A program made the translations under genes and the position numbers. The notes under the pieces were generated by a model, which saw only the letters and a program-made list of their open reading frames with translations, was not told where the DNA came from and ran no database searches. A stretch of DNA of 5,976 bases. It comes from Spirochaetales bacterium (lineage in GTDB: Bacteria; Spirochaetota; Spirochaetia; SZUA-6; DRHE01). Numbering within the stretch: position 1 is the first letter of the stretch; every line of letters starts with the position of its first letter. Below, one piece after another: positions 5,961-5,976 of the stretch. The stretch lies in NCBI GenBank assembly GCA_023136785.1, contig JAGLQP010000131.1, positions 1-5,976 of the forward strand. Direction: 5' to 3'.

Positions 5961-5976
5961 GGTTTATCGTTGGTAC

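Overview
The window holds seven genes, tightly packed and with no mobile element, RNA gene or CRISPR array. It looks like core metabolic DNA from a moderately GC-rich bacterium, probably an anaerobe or facultative anaerobe. The evidence for that lifestyle is an electron-transfer flavoprotein alpha subunit carrying a two-cluster ferredoxin domain, plus the late cobalamin genes. Such EtfA proteins are common in Clostridia, sulfate-reducing and syntrophic lineages, and other anaerobic phyla. The sequence alone does not fix the phylum.

Right part, 2778-5948, minus strand: a three-gene unit in the order acyl-CoA dehydrogenase, etfB, etfA. The dehydrogenase stop and the etfB start are 8 bases apart, and etfB and etfA overlap by 8 bases, so they are almost certainly co-transcribed and translationally coupled. 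The dehydrogenase exchanges electrons with the EtfAB heterodimer. The extra Fe-S clusters on EtfA suggest a link to ferredoxin or another Fe-S carrier. Flavin-based electron bifurcation is possible but not proven by the sequence.

Middle, 2095-2777: a plus-strand gene for a 165-residue cysteine-free soluble protein that I do not recognise. It converges on etfA with only 7 bases between the stops. It diverges from the left-hand unit across about 180 bases that include an AT-rich core and an imperfect palindrome. This is the only substantial intergenic region and probably holds the promoters for both directions.

Left part, 1-2094, minus strand: a ten-helix EamA/DMT-type transporter, then cobU (14-base gap), then cobS (9-base gap), which runs off the left edge. 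CobU and CobS carry out consecutive late steps of adenosylcobalamin assembly. CobU activates adenosylcobinamide to adenosylcobinamide-GDP, and CobS attaches alpha-ribazole. The transporter's place at the head of this unit suggests, without proving, that it moves a compound linked to cobalamin salvage. I found no cobalamin riboswitch upstream of it.

Nothing here is a clearly undescribed system. The items most worth a second look are the ferredoxin-bearing Etf with its linked dehydrogenase, the transporter coupled to cobU-cobS, and the unrecognised 165-residue protein.
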